Of a stretch of DNA of 32,562 nt, positions 27,800-32,562 are shown in pieces. Origin of the DNA: Gammaproteobacteria bacterium (GTDB taxonomy: Bacteria; Pseudomonadota; Gammaproteobacteria; JAKDMP01); NCBI GenBank assembly GCA_030452225.1, contig JAKDMP010000007.1:1-32562 (forward strand), written 5' to 3'. The position numbers were made by a program, and so were the translations under genes. The notes below the pieces were generated by a model, which saw only the letters and a list, made by a program, of their open reading frames with translations, was not told the origin of the DNA and made no database searches. Each line of letters begins with the position of its first letter. The stretch's first letter is position 1.

Positions 27800-27915
27800 A
27801 TTAATCAGAGGCTCCCAAGAAAAGTCATCCACTCGATGATCCGGATGTTGTATTTTAAGCGAGCCAGGTGTGGAGTTCTGTAGGCAGGCTTGGAAGATTG
27901 GAGCGCATTCGAGAT

Positions 27916-28502
27916 ATGGTGTTTGCTTTTTACAATCGTCTTTCGGCGTCGCGGCGACGGGTTTACGACCGCAGCGACAGGCTGGCGGCGCCGCGGCTGA
28001 ATTCGGCGTTGTTTGCGGAGGCGACGGCGGCCCTGGGCGCGGCGCTTGATTCGGGCCGCCAGCCGGCGGTTCGTGAGGCGACCCAGGTCATTGCCGATGG
28101 TTTTGCCGCTGCGTTGAAATTGCCGCCGGTAGAGGTCGTTGTCAAGCGCAAGCGGCCCGAGCGTTCGGGTTCGGAATACCATGGCCTCTACGCGGGCGAG
28201 GAAGACGGTTTGGTGGCCGAAATTACCTTGTGGATGTTCACGGCGCGCCGCCGGCAAGTGGTCGCGTTTCGTACATTCCTTAGAACGCTGGTGCACGAGT
28301 TGTGCCACCATCTCGACTTCGGAGGCTTTCAGTTGCCGGAGTCCTTTCATACGGAAGGGTTCTATCAACGCGAGTCGGCTTTGTTTCGGGACATCGTGGG
28401 GGAGCCACGGGACGCTGCCTCCTCACGCCGACCCTCGGAGAGGGAGAAAGAGGAAAAGCTTTCCCCGGTGGGGAGAGAAGAGGAAACCAGGAGGGGTGAG
28501 GT

Positions 28503-28506
<4 letters not shown>
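27916..28506 (+). CDS. HExxH-motif putative metallopeptidase-like protein with repeat-derived C-terminal tail
   Basis: MVFAFYNRLSASRRRVYDRSD...FRTFLRTLVHELCHHLDFGGFQLPESFHTEGFYQRESALFRDIV; last ~28 residues encoded by the repeat at 28419-28501. Confidence 0.7.
28419..28501. repeat. Palindromic repeat copy A (CCTCAC...GGTGAGG family)
   Basis: cctcctcacgccgaccctcggagaggga...ttccccggtggggagaga...ggaggggtgagg; same family as copies B and C. Confidence 0.75.
28489..28494 (+). promoter_or_regulatory. Shine-Dalgarno candidate for the oxoprolinase, located inside repeat A
   Basis: AGGAGG at 28489-28494, 8 nt before the TTG start at 28503. Confidence 0.55.
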
Positions 28507-32333
<3,827 letters not shown>

Positions 32334-32361
32334 GAGGAACCGTCGCAAGGGTGAGTAGTGA

Positions 32362-32399
32362 GTAGGGTGGATAAGCCTGCGAAGCAGGCGCATCCACCG
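32362..32399. repeat. Palindromic repeat, second copy of the lon-downstream element
   Basis: gtagggtggataagcctgcgaagcaggcgcatccaccg; nearly identical to 11184-11221. Confidence 0.75.
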
Positions 32400-32562
32400 A
32401 AACGGAACCGGATTCCCGCCGGTAGGCGTTCGTTGTGGTGACGGCCAAAGAAGGCAAGCCCGCAAAAGCGTGGCGTTGCAGACGTGGTCGAACGCCGGCG
32501 ATGGCCTTTAACCTGCATTATTCACGAGGCCGACTGGCGCTACACTGCAAGTTGCTGAATAG

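Overview
High-GC bacterial chromosomal window, probably gamma- or beta-proteobacterial. It looks mostly like ordinary housekeeping and accessory metabolism, with about 25 supportable CDSs. No tRNA, rRNA, CRISPR, transposase, phage or defence genes were recognised. Main genes: fumC (partial), a Spy/CpxP-like protein, an operon of phosphoribosyltransferase, DUF2891 and M1 peptidase, an AcuI/YhdH oxidoreductase with an MBL hydrolase, DUF945, Lon, an FNT-family transporter, a periplasmic MBL protein, sodC, a second M1 peptidase, an aldo/keto reductase, a Na/Ca-exchanger-like protein, a PF03640-type lipoprotein, a methyltransferase, an LpqC-like esterase lipoprotein, a dienelactone hydrolase, a GNAT, a sulfotransferase-like protein coupled to a class IV aminotransferase, an EamA transporter, an HExxH protein and a fused HyuA/HyuB (5-oxoprolinase-type) protein. 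The most unusual signal is at the right end (28.4-31.1 kb). One family of palindromic 'CCCTCTCCCC...GGGGAGAGGG...GGTGAGGG' repeats sits inside coding sequence three times within 3 kb: twice in frame inside the 1276-aa oxoprolinase, and once as the C-terminal tail of the upstream HExxH gene, where it also supplies an AGGAGG Shine-Dalgarno for the oxoprolinase TTG start. Several other palindromic repeat families occupy intergenic gaps. All calls come from reading the sequence; no database search was run.
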